Virus record (IMG/VR): IMGVR_UViG_3300031521_000154
Coordinates: 1-41,019 of that record
Length of the DNA stretch: 41,019 bases
Reading direction: 5' to 3' (one strand)
Origin: a virus
The notes beneath the pieces were generated by a model, which was given only the letters and a program-made list of their open reading frames with translations, was not told the DNA's origin and did no database searches. A program made the position numbers and the translations under genes. Positions 1 through 10,400 of the stretch are shown here, one piece after another (within the stretch, counting starts at the first letter, position 1; the number at the start of each line of letters is the position of its first letter).

Positions 1-133
1 TCATACTTACATTTGCTGTAATTCCTCGGCCTACTAATGCTGCTACAAGGTCTGCCTTTTGGTTTATGCCTTCCATTTCTTGCAGCGACGCTATTAACGC
101 CGCTATTGGGTTGCTATTTATTAAATTCGCCAT
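1..133 (-). CDS. Tail fibre-like protein, N-terminal fragment (cut by window edge)
   Basis: The reading frame starts at an ATG (complement of cat at 131-133) behind a strong AGGAGG ribosome binding site and runs off the left end after 44 codons. The visible residues include EGINQKADLVAALVGRGI. This resembles two stretches of the next gene upstream (EGINQRNELASVIG and NVVTALATRGI), so it is probably a third member of the tandem fibre family. Function is inferred from position at the end of the tail module. Base composition is clearly richer in G+C than the genes around 2-38 kb. Confidence 0.7.
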   Translation of the reverse strand, partial: MANLINSNPIAALIASLQEMEGINQKADLVAALVGRGITANVSM

Positions 134-151
134 TGTTTCTCACCTCCTAAT

Positions 152-838
152 CTATTCAAACGCCCACCACTGTAAATTTAAGTTGGCTAGTGTTGCGTCG
201 GTTAAAGTACAGCCGTCAGTTGTAAGCACTTTTGCGGTTTGATTTACTGTATGCAAGGCGCCGCCATTCTGTGATATTGTAACACCGTAGCTGGCTAACA
301 GGTTATATACTAGGTCATTTATGCTGGATAGTGTTATAGACACTGTATAATTAGAATAGCCAGCAGTACCTAAACTAAAAAACATTTTGCTAGGCGTAAA
401 TGGAAGTCCTATCACTTGTATTAAGCCTGCTGCTGTTACTGCTAATACCCCAGCTTGGCTTCGTTTTCCTCCTGTACCTGTTACGCCGTCTATTACTATA
501 CCTGTCCTAATATTGGCCGCTACTAAGTTTGCGCTTTTACCCATTTTGCCTACCAACGTCGCCCAGGCTTCTGAAACTATAGCCGCTATGCCCCTGGTAG
601 CTAGTGCGGTTACTACATTTTGCTTTATAGTGCTATTGTTTGCATCTGCCACATTATTAATAGCTATCAATGTTTCTTTTTGCGTCTGTAGAACAGTTAC
701 TTGAACTGCTACAGCATCAGTTCCAACAGTTGGCAAACCTATTACCGAAGCTAGTTCATTTCTTTGATTTATTCCTTCGCTAGCTTTTAAACTAGCTATG
801 GCTGCTGGAGCTTTAGAATCTAATGGAATTTGACTCAT
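152..838 (-). CDS. Tail fibre / receptor-binding type protein (paralogue 2)
   Basis: This 228-residue protein has no recognised enzymatic motif. Its middle (near residue 115) reads GIVIDGVTGT, followed by a segment ending GLPFTPSKMF. The same order, GVTIDGITGT then GLPFQPKLVQ, occurs in the gene just upstream in transcription, so the two are divergent paralogues. The C-terminal third (residues about 150-228) is rich in Thr, Ser, Asn and small hydrophobics, as expected of a beta-structured tip. The start is preceded by GGAGG. Position after the baseplate-like genes suggests a fibre or adsorption role. G+C in this gene is about 45 percent in sampled lines, against about 28-30 percent in the structural genes, which suggests acquisition by exchange. 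Confidence 0.6.
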   Translation of the reverse strand: MSQIPLDSKAPAAIASLKASEGINQRNELASVIGLPTVGTDAVAVQVTVLQTQKETLIAINNVADANNSTIKQNVVTALATRGIAAIVSEAWATLVGKMGKSANLVAANIRTGIVIDGVTGTGGKRSQAGVLAVTAAGLIQVIGLPFTPSKMFFSLGTAGYSNYTVSITLSSINDLVYNLLASYGVTISQNGGALHTVNQTAKVLTTDGCTLTDATLANLNLQWWAFE

Positions 839-853
839 TTTGAATTACCTCCT

Positions 854-1570
854 TTAACCATATATATTATATACAAATGGTAAATTAGCATAAGGTACTC
901 CACTTGTGCCACATGTAAAACCATTTGCAGTGATGCTACTTGTATAACCATTAGTCGATTGTGAAGGAAAGGATAAAGCTGCATTATATTGAGCATCTAT
1001 ATACATGCACTGAGGCCAGTTATTTACAATTACCTGTACTAATTTAGGTTGAAATGGTAACCCAGTAACTATGGCTTTACCAGTAGCATCTGTGGTTCCT
1101 ACTCCGCTAAACTTTTTTATAGTACCTGTAATACCATCTATAGTAACACCATTTGCTATATTTGCCGAGATCTTATTTGGATCACCTTTTATTTTACCAC
1201 TAGATAGTGTTCCATCATAATAACCAGCTGGTATTGGTTGATCTACAGTACCACCAATCATAACTAGGGAACTTCCTACTTTATTAACTTGAGTTATAAA
1301 TTTATCTACTAAAGCCTTTAAACTTTCTGTAGCCACTGAAGCTATACCTTTTAGAGTAAGATTAGCAGCTAAGTTTGCTTTTTGTGCATCTATATCAGTT
1401 CCTATTTTTATCCATGAATCACCAGCCACTGTAGGACTACCTAATTTTCCAGTTATATTAGTATTTACTACGCTGTTACTAAGATCTGCTTGATTAGCAA
1501 TTGTAACTAGATCTAATAAATCAGAGGGTTTTAAACCACCTCCACCAACATTAACTCTTCCTACCGTCAT
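854..1570 (-). CDS. Tail fibre / receptor-binding type protein (paralogue 1)
   Basis: A 238-residue structural-type protein with a glycine-rich start (VGGGGLKP). It has helical residues 30-95 and a beta-rich, Asn/Ser/Thr-rich C-terminus from about residue 150. Landmarks GVTIDGITGT and GLPFQPKLVQ are shared with the following gene. The segments KANLAANLTLKGIASV and KQNVVTALATRGIAAI also align, which supports a gene duplication. The start lies one base after the stop of the upstream gene, with GGTGG as ribosome binding site. Likely a distal tail fibre or tip protein; no sequence feature identifies the receptor. Confidence 0.6.
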   Translation of the reverse strand: MTVGRVNVGGGGLKPSDLLDLVTIANQADLSNSVVNTNITGKLGSPTVAGDSWIKIGTDIDAQKANLAANLTLKGIASVATESLKALVDKFITQVNKVGSSLVMIGGTVDQPIPAGYYDGTLSSGKIKGDPNKISANIANGVTIDGITGTIKKFSGVGTTDATGKAIVTGLPFQPKLVQVIVNNWPQCMYIDAQYNAALSFPSQSTNGYTSSITANGFTCGTSGVPYANLPFVYNIYG

Positions 1571-2449
1571 TTAGACCACCTGCCTTATCAATTTCAAATC
1601 ACATATAAAACTAGATGTCGGAATTGTATCTGCATATATTCTAACATATCCTGTAAAACTATTGTTGGCAGATTTAAGACTACTAGCTTTATCTAGATCA
1701 GCTACTCTTATATTAACATCTACAACAGTAGTATCTAAAATATCTGTATCTACTATATCATACTTATAAAATGAATTAACATCTAATGTCCAACCAGTTA
1801 TTGGTATGGTTATGCCTGTTTTTATTTTAACTTCATTTCCTATAAGGTTAAGCAAATTGCCAGCAGCATTTTCATCTAAAATATCTTTTATTGTAACCAG
1901 CCAATCACTAAACTGAGCATTCCACTGTAAAAGTAGAGCATCAATATCTACAGTGTCAAGAATGCCGGTTACAAATGGACATTCAGAAGTACCTATTTTA
2001 TTTGTAATATTGGCTTGAGTAATAGAAGTAACCCCTGCACCAACATAAATAAGACATAATGGATATTGATTAAGTTTTTCTGTTCTATTGAAAGTTGGGG
2101 CTAATGGATTACTTGATGGCGTACCTTTTATAATCTTAATGATATTTGCTCTACCTTCATCATTTGAATTAACTTCTAAAATTACAGCATCAATTCTATT
2201 AAGAACTATTTCAGATTGAGTAACAGTAAGCGCTAGTAGTGCATCATTGTTAGTCCATGTATGATTAAACCATGCTCGTCCTAAGCCAACATGCAAGCCC
2301 ATACCAGTTGTTGCAGTACATATTAATGTGTCTGCTATAGACATGAAGACTCCATCATTAATTATGCCATCAAATAATGTTGACATCTGAACAGTATTAT
2401 ATTTTCTATCACCATTTAATGAGTTATAAAAACCATATGTTAAACTCAT
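1571..2449 (-). CDS. Baseplate / upper tail-fibre structural protein
   Basis: This 292-residue protein starts MSLTYGFYNS and has the early segment SIADTLICTATTGMGLHVG followed by GRAWFNHTW. I recognise this arrangement from Firmicutes phage baseplate proteins that follow the tail-associated protein. The middle (about 175-210) is helical and the C-terminus is a small beta domain. It follows the Gp37-like gene, with an AAAGGAGG ribosome binding site, and precedes the fibre paralogues. It probably links the tail tip to the fibres; the assignment rests on context and general resemblance. Confidence 0.6.
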   Translation of the reverse strand: MSLTYGFYNSLNGDRKYNTVQMSTLFDGIINDGVFMSIADTLICTATTGMGLHVGLGRAWFNHTWTNNDALLALTVTQSEIVLNRIDAVILEVNSNDEGRANIIKIIKGTPSSNPLAPTFNRTEKLNQYPLCLIYVGAGVTSITQANITNKIGTSECPFVTGILDTVDIDALLLQWNAQFSDWLVTIKDILDENAAGNLLNLIGNEVKIKTGITIPITGWTLDVNSFYKYDIVDTDILDTTVVDVNIRVADLDKASSLKSANNSFTGYVRIYADTIPTSSFICDLKLIRQVV

Positions 2450-2473
2450 ATTAAACCTCCTTTTTCTTTTGTC

Positions 2474-3532
2474 TTAGACTATTGTGAATGTTGGATAAGC
2501 AGTTATGCCATTAGCATTTTGAGATCTAATTAACTCCGTAACTCTAGATTTAGATGTAAGTCCATAATCACTAGCTATTTGTACTATATCTCCCATAAAG
2601 AAGTCTATTCCATACTTATACATGCCAAGAGTATCTGCCTCACCATCAAATGTTTTTGTAATGGAATTAACATTAAGATCGTCAATTCCTTTTTGGATTA
2701 ACTGTGCAATATAATCAGCATCGGACAATGTTACATCATCAACAGTTTGGTTAATGCTACTTGCGTCCGTATACATCTCTCTCCTAGATAAATCAACACC
2801 ACCACCAACAATAGTTGTCTTACGATTAATTCCTTCTCCTTCTCCATCAACAACAGTAAGTGTTTTCATGATTTTTTGAGACTCTTCATAATTACTGTTT
2901 GTTAGATTGTCAAATTTTGGTGAGAAGACCACATATGGATTTAGAAGTTGATCATAAGATCTATCTATTCCCGCATATAATTTAAATATAAATTGATTTG
3001 TCTCCGAAAGAGTTAACTTGAATCCAATATTATTTGCTGAACAGAGTTTTTGAATGGTATCATATAAATCTAAACCTTTAGTAAATTGTGCTTCTACGGT
3101 TAATGCTGTAATAATTGGATCTGTGGAAACTTCAAATATAAAATTAGAAATTGCTCTATCAGTTATAATAGGTGAAATAACATTCTCATCTAATAACTTT
3201 TTTATTCCATTTTGAAAGTTTCCCGTTAATACTGTCTGGGTCCAAATAATACGACGATTAATAATAGATTCAATAGATCTACCAGTTACCAATAAACAAT
3301 TACCTTTTTCTATATCAGATTTGATAACCAAACTCTCAATAAGCATTAAATGATCTGAATCAGCACACCAAATATAGTAATCTTCTTTTAAATAGTCTAA
3401 AAATTCTATTGTTGCTTGAGTATAAATCTCAAAGTCTCCATATCCACAATATCTATCAGTCCAAATAAGAGACTCAAAAGTATCTAACATAGCAACAGAT
3501 TTTAAATTAGTATCTAAAATTAATAACTCCAT
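2474..3532 (-). CDS. Tail-associated protein, ReqiPepy6 Gp37-like family
   Basis: The 352-residue sequence begins with a short beta strand and then FESLIWTDRYCGYGDFEIY, a hallmark of the Siphovirus Gp37-like tail protein family. These sit at the Tal or tip-hub position of siphovirus tails. A later block GRSIESIINRRIIW is also typical. No peptidase or lysozyme domain follows, so this is a hub without an attached cell-wall enzyme. It starts one base after the stop of the distal tail gene, with AAGGAG six bases from the ATG. Confidence 0.75.
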   Translation of the reverse strand: MELLILDTNLKSVAMLDTFESLIWTDRYCGYGDFEIYTQATIEFLDYLKEDYYIWCADSDHLMLIESLVIKSDIEKGNCLLVTGRSIESIINRRIIWTQTVLTGNFQNGIKKLLDENVISPIITDRAISNFIFEVSTDPIITALTVEAQFTKGLDLYDTIQKLCSANNIGFKLTLSETNQFIFKLYAGIDRSYDQLLNPYVVFSPKFDNLTNSNYEESQKIMKTLTVVDGEGEGINRKTTIVGGGVDLSRREMYTDASSINQTVDDVTLSDADYIAQLIQKGIDDLNVNSITKTFDGEADTLGMYKYGIDFFMGDIVQIASDYGLTSKSRVTELIRSQNANGITAYPTFTIV

Positions 3533-3533
3533 G

Positions 3534-4439
3534 CTATACTCCTTCGTAAACTATTTGATTTTCTATTCTAAATTGTAGATTAAGACTTCCAGTATCAGCA
3601 GTAAAGGCAAATAGATTATCACCTTTAGTTAACTGAAACCAGTCAGCATTTTTATCTAAACAATTAATTATGTTTGTGTATACACCATTTCTTAACAATT
3701 GAACTGTTTTTTTACCCTTTACTGTAGAAATGATAATATCATCTCCAGCAATAAGCCCCGATCCAGTTAATGCAAGTAATCTAGTAGTATCGAGTTTCAT
3801 AACCTCACGAGTTGCGGAGTTATAAATTGTTAAGTTTGTTGCTGGTCCAAGAGCATGAATATAAATAACAATACCTATTTCAGAATCACCTTCATAGTAT
3901 ATTGTCTGTTCTTGATTTGTAACAATCCTACCCATCTCAAGCAAATTCACAGTAAGTGATTCATTCGAAAAGGGAAATTCAAACATTGGTTCTATCCCTG
4001 CAAATACTGTTACCGTACTTCCAATTGAATAAAAGTTTGGATCAGGACATATAATTGAAATCTGAGTTGTTTGACTAGCACTAAAAATTATTGGTTCATT
4101 ACTCTCAACATAACCATAAGCCTTACAAGTACGAATGTCAGTTTCAATAACTAATTCTATTGGCTTAGAGAGTGGAAAATATTTATAAGTTTTTTGACGA
4201 ATTAGTTCAACTGTAGGCATTGATAATAATTTCAATGTAAGTACAATATTCCGTTTTTCAATTCTTGCTGAGTTGAATAATGAACCATTAGAACTTGATA
4301 GGTCAGTTAGGTTTATGTTTGCTTTACTTGGTCCTAAACCAGTTACTTCAAGGACAGCGAACCCAGAGTTTTCTGGGTACACCAATTCCATTTTTATAGA
4401 TTCGCCCAAGTAATTTATCGCAGTTATTGATTTTATCAT
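3534..4439 (-). CDS. Distal tail protein (Dit-like)
   Basis: A 301-residue protein located between the tape measure and the tail hub, which is where Dit is found in siphoviruses. The N-terminal half contains the ring-domain pattern (SARIEKRNIVLTLKLL, then CPDPNFYSIG near residue 130). The C-terminal half is a beta-sandwich-like segment that may be a galectin-type domain. The start codon overlaps the stop of the tape-measure gene by four bases (ATGA), indicating coupled translation. Dit forms the ring joining tail tube to tip. Confidence 0.7.
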   Translation of the reverse strand: MIKSITAINYLGESIKMELVYPENSGFAVLEVTGLGPSKANINLTDLSSSNGSLFNSARIEKRNIVLTLKLLSMPTVELIRQKTYKYFPLSKPIELVIETDIRTCKAYGYVESNEPIIFSASQTTQISIICPDPNFYSIGSTVTVFAGIEPMFEFPFSNESLTVNLLEMGRIVTNQEQTIYYEGDSEIGIVIYIHALGPATNLTIYNSATREVMKLDTTRLLALTGSGLIAGDDIIISTVKGKKTVQLLRNGVYTNIINCLDKNADWFQLTKGDNLFAFTADTGSLNLQFRIENQIVYEGV

Positions 4440-7400
4440 ATTGGCTTCACCAATCCTTTCATTGTTGAGATTTGATTCTTCGTCTGAATATAAATATCAA
4501 TTCTCGATAAAGCTTTAGGCGAATAATTGTTTTGAACAAATGATATAGGAGTTCCTTGTTTATCAACATCCGTTTGTTGAGAACTAGTACTCTCTGACTC
4601 TGTTTTATTTTTCTGTATACTATTTGCCGTACCATTAGCTGACTTAAGGGACCCATTAACAGAATATTCGTCAAATTTATCCATCATACTGTATAATTGT
4701 TTACTCCCATTTTGAATGTTTGACAGATCAAATACTGGACGTATAACTGGTTCAGAGTCTATGTTATTAGAAACTATATCAGAAATGCCTGCAATTGCCT
4801 TAGAAACGGCAGTTATTGCACCAGTACCTAAATCTTTAGCTGAATTTGCAACTTGATCGGCATAACTAGCCAAACCATTGATAAGTCCTTGACCAGCAAA
4901 TGCTCCAACCTTAGCAAATTCTGTAGAAGGGGAATGAATACCTAAAGCTGCTTTAGCTGCATTTAATGCTGCCAATGCAACTCGTGCTACTTCCTGAGCC
5001 AATGCAACTCCTTTACTAGTTACCCCTTGTTGTATACCTGCTACAATATTTGCACCAACTGACATCCAGTTAGGCGTAGACATTATAGTTTGAATATTAG
5101 TAGCTAGCTTTGTAAATTCTGATTCAGTATCAGTTCTTAAGTTAGTTACTGTTGTTGAAACCTTAGTCGAAAGATCTGAGAATTGACTTTGAGCAACTAG
5201 ACTTAATACTCCTACTTTTGAAGCCCATTCAGAGTCTAATGCAGAAAGTTGACTAGCAGCCTCAGCATTTAGACCAGCCATTGAGTTTGACCATGTAATG
5301 TTATATGCATTCAAAGCAGTTGCTGCATCAGTGTTTAATTGAGATATCTGATTTACTGTTTGTAATCTTAGATCCTCAAGTTCGCTAATTGATTCAGTTT
5401 TTGCTTCGTCATGTTTTGTTTTCCACAATGCTACATAACTAGTTAGTTCTGAATCACTCATAGTATTTAAAGCAGCAATTTGAGTAGCTGATTTTGGCCC
5501 CATATCCTTAAGTTCTTTAAGTAAATCGTCTCCGATTCCTTTTTGAGATAATCCAGATAAGTCTTGTTTCCAAGTTTCAAATGCCGTAGTCTGATCTTGT
5601 AAATTCTTAATCAAAGTTGCACCTGTTATTGGTTTTTCTTTAGTAACAGCATCAAACAAACCATAAGCACTATACAATGAATCTGCTCTAGATTTAATAG
5701 CATCTTCATATGCTTTATTAGCACTTTCTATGTCCGTTGCTAACTTGTCATTAATTTCTTTTGTCTTTGCATAATAATCATCTTGTAATGCTTTTCTTTT
5801 TTCGTTCGTAGCTGTTTCAAGATCTAAAACACTCTGAGCATGACTTTTGTTAGCTGCATCTATTTCATTTTCAAGTCTGTAAACCTCTCTATCTGCCGCT
5901 TTACGTTCATCTGTTCCAGTTTTATACTGCTTCTGAATCTTTACCCAAGCATTAAGTTCTTGTGTTAGGTTCATTTGATTATAGTATTTTAGATCATCAA
6001 TTGCTCCTGTTTCGTCTGAATATTGTTTCTTTAACATCTCATTCTTAACTCTATATACTTCCTTATCAGCATTTATACGCTCGTCAGTACCAGCTTTATA
6101 CTGTTTCTGAATAGTTTGCCAAGCAGCAAGTTCCTGTTCTAAACTTAATGTATTATAATATTTTTTAGAGTCAATTAATTTAGTTTCATCATTGTATTGC
6201 TTTTGAGACATTTCATTTTTAACTCTATATACTTCTTTGGCAGCATTTAAAGATGCTTCAGTACCAGCTTTGTATCTTGCCTGAATTGTTTGCCAAGTAT
6301 AGAGTTCTTCTTCCAAACTTATATCATTGTAGTATTTACGATCGTCTATCCAAGATTTTGCTTCTGCAAATACTCCTTCTGACATTTTCGTTGCAGCAGA
6401 AACTACATCCTTACTACTATCATGAATACCATTAGCCATTCCCCTACCAATCATAACTCCAACCTGATCTCTAAATAATCTAGAAGGCGAATGTATTCCT
6501 AAGAAATTAAGTGCCGCTTTGAATGCGCCAGTAGCAACATCCACAACTGCATTAGCACAATTGTTAGCCATGTTTCCAATTCCTTCAATCATACCTTTGA
6601 TTATGTTTTGTCCAGCATCTACCATTTTGAATAATTGTTGCTTTATTCCTCCAACAATAGCATCTATAAGATTATCACAAGCAGCAATTATAGCCGCTGA
6701 ATTGTTTCTGATAGCATCTGCTAATCCATTTATAAATGAAATTACTAACTTAAATGCAGCATCTATTATGCGAGGTAATCCATCAGAAATACCTTGAATA
6801 AATCCTACAACTATATCAACTCCAGCTTTTATAAATTTGCCTATGTTATCAATGACAACTTGTACTATGCTGAGCAATAAAGTAAGAACCTTTTGTAAAA
6901 TTGTAGGAACCCACTTAATCAATGCAGTAAGTACTGATGATAATATCTCTAATACACCATTCACTATCAATGGAATACATTGAATAAGTGTTGGTATAAC
7001 TGCTTTGATCATTGTAACTACTGTTTTACAAATAAGAGGAACTGACTCAATTAACACTGTACATAAGGCTACTATTCCCTCTCCAATTTTCTTAAGAATT
7101 GTAGGAATCAATGATGCAACACCTACTACTATAATGGTTAAAGCTGCAACTATAGCCGTAGCTCCAGCCGCCGTCATCGTGGCGAGTGCCGCAAAGCCAA
7201 CTGCTAATGCTGATATGCCTAATCCAATTAATAATAGTCCAGCTCCAACAGCAGTTATACCAATACCAAATAAGACTAATGCTGCCGATAATCCAAGAAT
7301 TGCTGGAATTAAAGGTGTTAGAACTAACCCTGCTACTCCAAGTATAACAAATATACCAGCTAAAGCAATAAGTCCTTTGATAAGACTCTCCCAAGACATT

Positions 7401-10400
7401 GCTCCTAGTACAGATAATACTGGGGTTAATACAGCTAATGCTGTTGCCGCTATCAATAATGCAGCTGAACCTGCAAGTGTACCGCTCATAGCATATAGAG
7501 CAATTGTTAATATAGTTAATGCTCCACCCATAGCTACTAAACTACGTCCTAAATCTTCCCAAGACATTGATGCCATTTTTATCATAACTCCTGCTAAAAT
7601 ATTTAGAGAAGCAGCTACAATTGCTAGACCAGTACCAGTAAATATTAGATTCTTAGGCATTAGATTCATTGCTAATGCTACTTCAGCTAAAGCAACTCCC
7701 ATACCAGTAAGACCCTTACCTATTTCATCCCATGACATACTACCAAAGTCTTTTAATGCAGATGCTAATATTTTCATAGAAGCTGCAATAACAACTAAGG
7801 CCAATCCAGTAGATATAACATGTTTAGCATCACCTGTTAATTTGGTGAATACCATAATTTCTGCAAGTAATAGACCAACACTAGTTAATCCTTTACCTAT
7901 TTCTTCCCAAGACATATCTCCGAAGTCTTTACATGCTGAAGCTAGAATCTTTATAGCTGCTGCTAGAATAACAATACCAGTTGCTGTTACTATAGATCTA
8001 ACACTGAATTTAGCAGTATTTAAGAATAGAGATATTTCAGCCATTAGTACTCCAACACCAACTAAACCTTTAGCAAGTTGTTCCCAACTTAACTTAGATA
8101 GATCAGCACAAGCACCTGCTAAAATCTTAATAGCCACAGCAAAGGCAATCATACCTACAGAACCTTTAATCATTGTGCCGCTATTACTAGATAACAATTT
8201 TGCAGTTCCTACTAATATACCAGCTAATGCAGCAACACCTACTATACCTTTTGTTAAACTATTCCAATCAAGATCACCTAAGTTTTTCATAGCAACCGAT
8301 AGTATAAGAATAGCAGTTGCCATTGCAATTAAGGTTGTACATGCAGCCATGGTTTTAATGCCAAAGCCACTAATCTTAGTAAATATAGACATTGACAATA
8401 ATAGTTCTCCAAATAAAGTAGTAATTGCACCGAGAGAAACAACTAATTTAGCTGAATCGATTAATGAAATGGCTACTATTGAAGCTGCTAGAATTGCTAT
8501 GGCTAAACTTATCTTTAACAATACATCAGCCTTAAGTTTTAATTGATAACTCTCAAAGCAACCTCTAACTCCATCAAGAATACCAGTAACACTTCCCAAC
8601 ATACCTTGTACACCTTGTAATGGAGAGGCTATGTTTTTTAAGAATTTATTAATGCCTAAAGCAAGTCCGCCTATAGATAAACCTGATATTAAATCAAGTA
8701 TTCCATTAAAATTTGCACCAGCAAATGAACTAACAAATTTATCTGCTAATTTACCTAATAGATCTATAACTGCACCTACTATAACCTTAGTTGTTTTCCA
8801 CAATATACCTAGAACCTGAACAAATTTACTATTAGCAAAGGCCAAGCCTATACCCATAAGAGCATTAGTTATTCCGTCCTTCATGCCAGTAGCAGAATCA
8901 CTAACCTGTGACATACGTTTATTTAATAATTCAAGAAACGAATGAAAAGCTTTAAATATATCAAAGTTAAACTTTTTAGAAATTGCTTCTGCAAATTTTA
9001 CAACCGTTTCCTTTATAGCATTGCCTAAATCTAAGAACCCAGTAACTACCATTTTGATTCCACTAACGAGTGGTTGTAGGACTTTATTGAATATATCTGA
9101 TTTCTTAATAACTTTGTCTAGATTTACTAACCAGTCTCCAAACGAAGCCGTAACCCCAAGAACACCACTACTTAGACCACCCATAGAACCAAATAAACTT
9201 CCTACTGCATTAAATATTGCAGAGAATATTTGTTTACCTATATCTAGTACAGCAAATAAACCTTTAAATGTAGATTTAAGATCTGCTGATTGAGTTGTAC
9301 TAAGTTTAAACATATCAATTAAACTCTTTAGACCTACTGTTAATGCTACAAGTTGTTTACCTGTAGTTGGAGGGAATATTTCTTTAAATGCACCTGAAAC
9401 TATTTTTACAATATTGCTTACTTCTCCAAAAGCCTCACTAATAGCTTTTATTAATATAGTTCTACCGCCTAAGGCTTTCCAATCAGCTAGCATCTTATTA
9501 CGAGCATCTGATGAAGCCTGAAGAGCACCACCAATACTATTACCAACATTAGTCCATAAAGCAGAGGCTTCATCAAGAGCACCTATTACTGTTTTAAAAC
9601 TTGTAGCCCAGCCAGTAGCAACATTTGATTGCAAAGTATCCATCAATTGAGTATAAGACTTTATTTTTGTAGCTGAATCATTAGCAGTCTTACCTAATTC
9701 CTGAATTTGAGCAATTTGTTTAGCTGAGTAACCCATAGATTTTAATTGTTCGGCTCCAAGATCTCCAGTATATTGTGATAATGTTTCAAGAAGAACTTGA
9801 GATGTTAACCATCCTTTTGTAAGGGAATCTTTAAAGCTTCCTTCCTTCTTAATCATATCATCAACCGCAATGCCATGAGTACGAGCTGTTTGTTTAAGTT
9901 GATTCTGAAAGTCAGTACCACCAATACCAGCATTAACTACTGAAATCCAATCTTGGGCTTTAACAGTACCACTAGCAACTGCTTGTGATAATTGATAAAT
10001 AGCAGAATTAGCTTTTTCAGCATCTCCTCCAGTAAGGGATACAAGATTGAATATACCTTTGATTCCTGTAACAGAATCTTTAAGATTAACTCCTTGTGCT
10101 GTAAATAATCCAATAGCCTTAGTCATATCTCCAAAACTATAAATTGTTTTATTAGCATAATCATTTAAGGTTAACAACGTTTTATTAATATCTCCAACTG
10201 TTGAACCAGCAGTTTTAGTATTAGCAAGAATTGTTTGAAAAGCTGTAAGTCCTTGTTCATATTCAGAAAAACCCGCTTTAATTGGATCAACGGTAAGTGA
10301 CGACATTATTCTTTTTCCAGCAGTTAATGCTGAATTAGCTATATTAGCAAGTGCTGTTAAAGCTACTACTTGAAGTAATGAAAATTTTACTTTCATTGAC

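Noticed and set aside
7005-8546. Long open frame on the plus strand (513 codons) opposite the tape measure
   Set aside because: It mirrors the Ala/Ile-rich membrane repeats of the tape measure, has a low-complexity Pro/Ala/Ile/Asn composition, no ribosome binding site, and every supported gene is on the other strand.
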